Shown piece by piece: positions 63,313 through 64,000 of a stretch of DNA of 64,000 bases. This DNA comes from Microcystis panniformis FACHB-1757 (GTDB taxonomy: Bacteria > Cyanobacteriota > Cyanobacteriia > Cyanobacteriales > Microcystaceae). The notes below the pieces were generated by a model that saw nothing but the letters and a program-made list of their open reading frames with translations, was not told where the DNA came from and did not search any database. The first letter of the stretch is position 1. The number at the start of each line of letters is the position of its first letter. Position numbers and translations under genes: made by a program. Location of the stretch: contig NZ_CP011339.1 in NCBI RefSeq assembly GCF_001264245.1, positions 2,356,001 through 2,420,000 on the forward strand, written 5' to 3'.

Positions 63313-63387
63313 GGGAAAGGGGAGGTGTGGGGTGTATTTTCATTGAACAGTAATCAGTGAACAGTGAACTGATAACTGATAACTGTT

Positions 63388-64000
63388 TTAGGATTCTACC
63401 ATTTGCAGAAATTGGGCTTCTGAAATGGTTTTTATGCCTAATTTTTGAGCCTTTTTGAGTTTCTCACCGGGAGCTTTACCGAGGAGAATATAATCAGTAT
63501 TCGCACTGGGGGAACCGGTAACAGTACCACCGACATTAATAATCAATGATTTCGCTTTCTCGCGACTGATTTTGCTGAAGGTTCCTAGTATAACTAGGCT
63601 TTTTCCCCTTAGGGTATTTTCGGCGGATTCTTGACTGGTTTGGACTATCTCCGCTGCGGGTTGCACTTCTAAACTTGTATCGGCAACCGGTATTTTTTCT
63701 GCTGCTACTACCGGAGTTTCCTCGGCAATCACCGGGGGAGTTTCCTCGGCAATCACCGAGGGGGTTTCCTGCTCTTCTACTACCGGAGTTTCACTAATAA
63801 TTGCTTCTGGTTCATTAGTGGTAATAGGGGTAGTTTGTTTAGAGAAATCGTCTCTTTCTTGCTGTAGGTTTTGAATTTTAACCTCTAAAGCGGCGATTTC
63901 TTCTTGCTTAGTTCCTAACTCACCCTCGAACTTAATTTTTTCTTTTTCTAAAGCTTTAGCTGCCGTTTTTTGGGCTTCTAAATCTTGAGTTAGTTGGCGA
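63388..64000 (-). CDS. BRCT-domain protein, 5' end beyond the window
   Basis: The frame stays open to the last base, so the start lies outside; 203 residues are visible. A coiled coil (LEKEKIKFEGELGTKQEEIAAL) is followed by a Glu/Pro/Val linker with three copies of VIAEETP, then a C-terminal BRCT domain (LRGKSLVILGTFSKISREKAK, GGTVTGSPSANTDYILLG, KKAQKLGIKTISEAQFLQ), as in DNA ligase NAD type. It is not LigA, because the linker and coil are foreign to it. BRCT binding of phosphoprotein or DNA ends is likely; the cellular role is unknown. Confidence 0.75.
   Translation of the reverse strand, partial: RQLTQDLEAQKTAAKALEKEKIKFEGELGTKQEEIAALEVKIQNLQQERDDFSKQTTPITTNEPEAIISETPVVEEQETPSVIAEETPPVIAEETPVVAAEKIPVADTSLEVQPAAEIVQTSQESAENTLRGKSLVILGTFSKISREKAKSLIINVGGTVTGSPSANTDYILLGKAPGEKLKKAQKLGIKTISEAQFLQMVES

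Overview
The window comes from a cyanobacterium, most probably Microcystis aeruginosa or a close relative. The reasons are an ApcE phycobilisome core-membrane linker gene, an F-type divinyl chlorophyllide reductase, repeated GCGATCGC (HIP1) octamers, tandem heptamer repeats in many gaps, moderate to low GC content, and very many small TA-target inverted-repeat elements (MITEs) and IS remnants. No tRNA, rRNA or CRISPR array was recognised. The species name is inference.

Layout. 0-4.4 kb: FAD oxidoreductase, dTMP kinase with an unusual thymidylate-synthase-like fusion protein, and a DUF4278-like membrane protein. 5-8.1 kb: a polysaccharide-type ABC exporter (ATPase plus permease) and a separate DrrA-type ABC ATPase. 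8.1-13.6 kb: two convergent tnpB genes with almost touching right ends, an L,D-transpeptidase, a SemiSWEET, a transposase fragment, a lone TnpB-type right end and gloB. 13.7-18.7 kb: adhE and a two-gene operon of AAA ATPase plus PD-(D/E)xK-like nuclease that resembles a defence system. 18.7-29.5 kb: apcE with a duplicated tail and terminator, cutA, a Crp-family regulator, a 406-residue unknown, and a dnaK-dnaJ-tusA-rsgA cluster. 29.7-32.4 kb: an IS630 element carrying an ISL3 insertion and an ISL3-derived MITE, both with perfect 8-bp target duplications. 32.6-40.1 kb: alcohol dehydrogenase, Uma2 protein, nnr and lysC. 40.2-48.2 kb: a broken NB-ARC/TPR gene followed by four toxin-antitoxin modules set among eight copies of a promoter-plus-hairpin repeat and two copies of the TPR gene tail. 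48.3-64 kb: bciB, a histone-deacetylase-like protein, an alpha/beta hydrolase, a MITE-broken glycosyltransferase, two amt genes, ribD, htpG, an XPB-like helicase, a pterin dehydratase, a beta-hydroxyacid dehydrogenase and a BRCT-domain protein cut by the window end.

Two themes run through the window. Six conserved genes (gloB, apcE, bciB, ribD, helicase, pcd) each carry one apparent 1-nt deletion in a homopolymer run, which points to sequencing error rather than real gene loss. In contrast, the NB-ARC/TPR and glycosyltransferase genes are broken by identical 91-bp MITEs with clean TA duplications, which are real biological lesions. The most unusual region is 43.1-48.2 kb, where TA modules, transcribable hairpin repeats and TPR tails alternate like cassettes.
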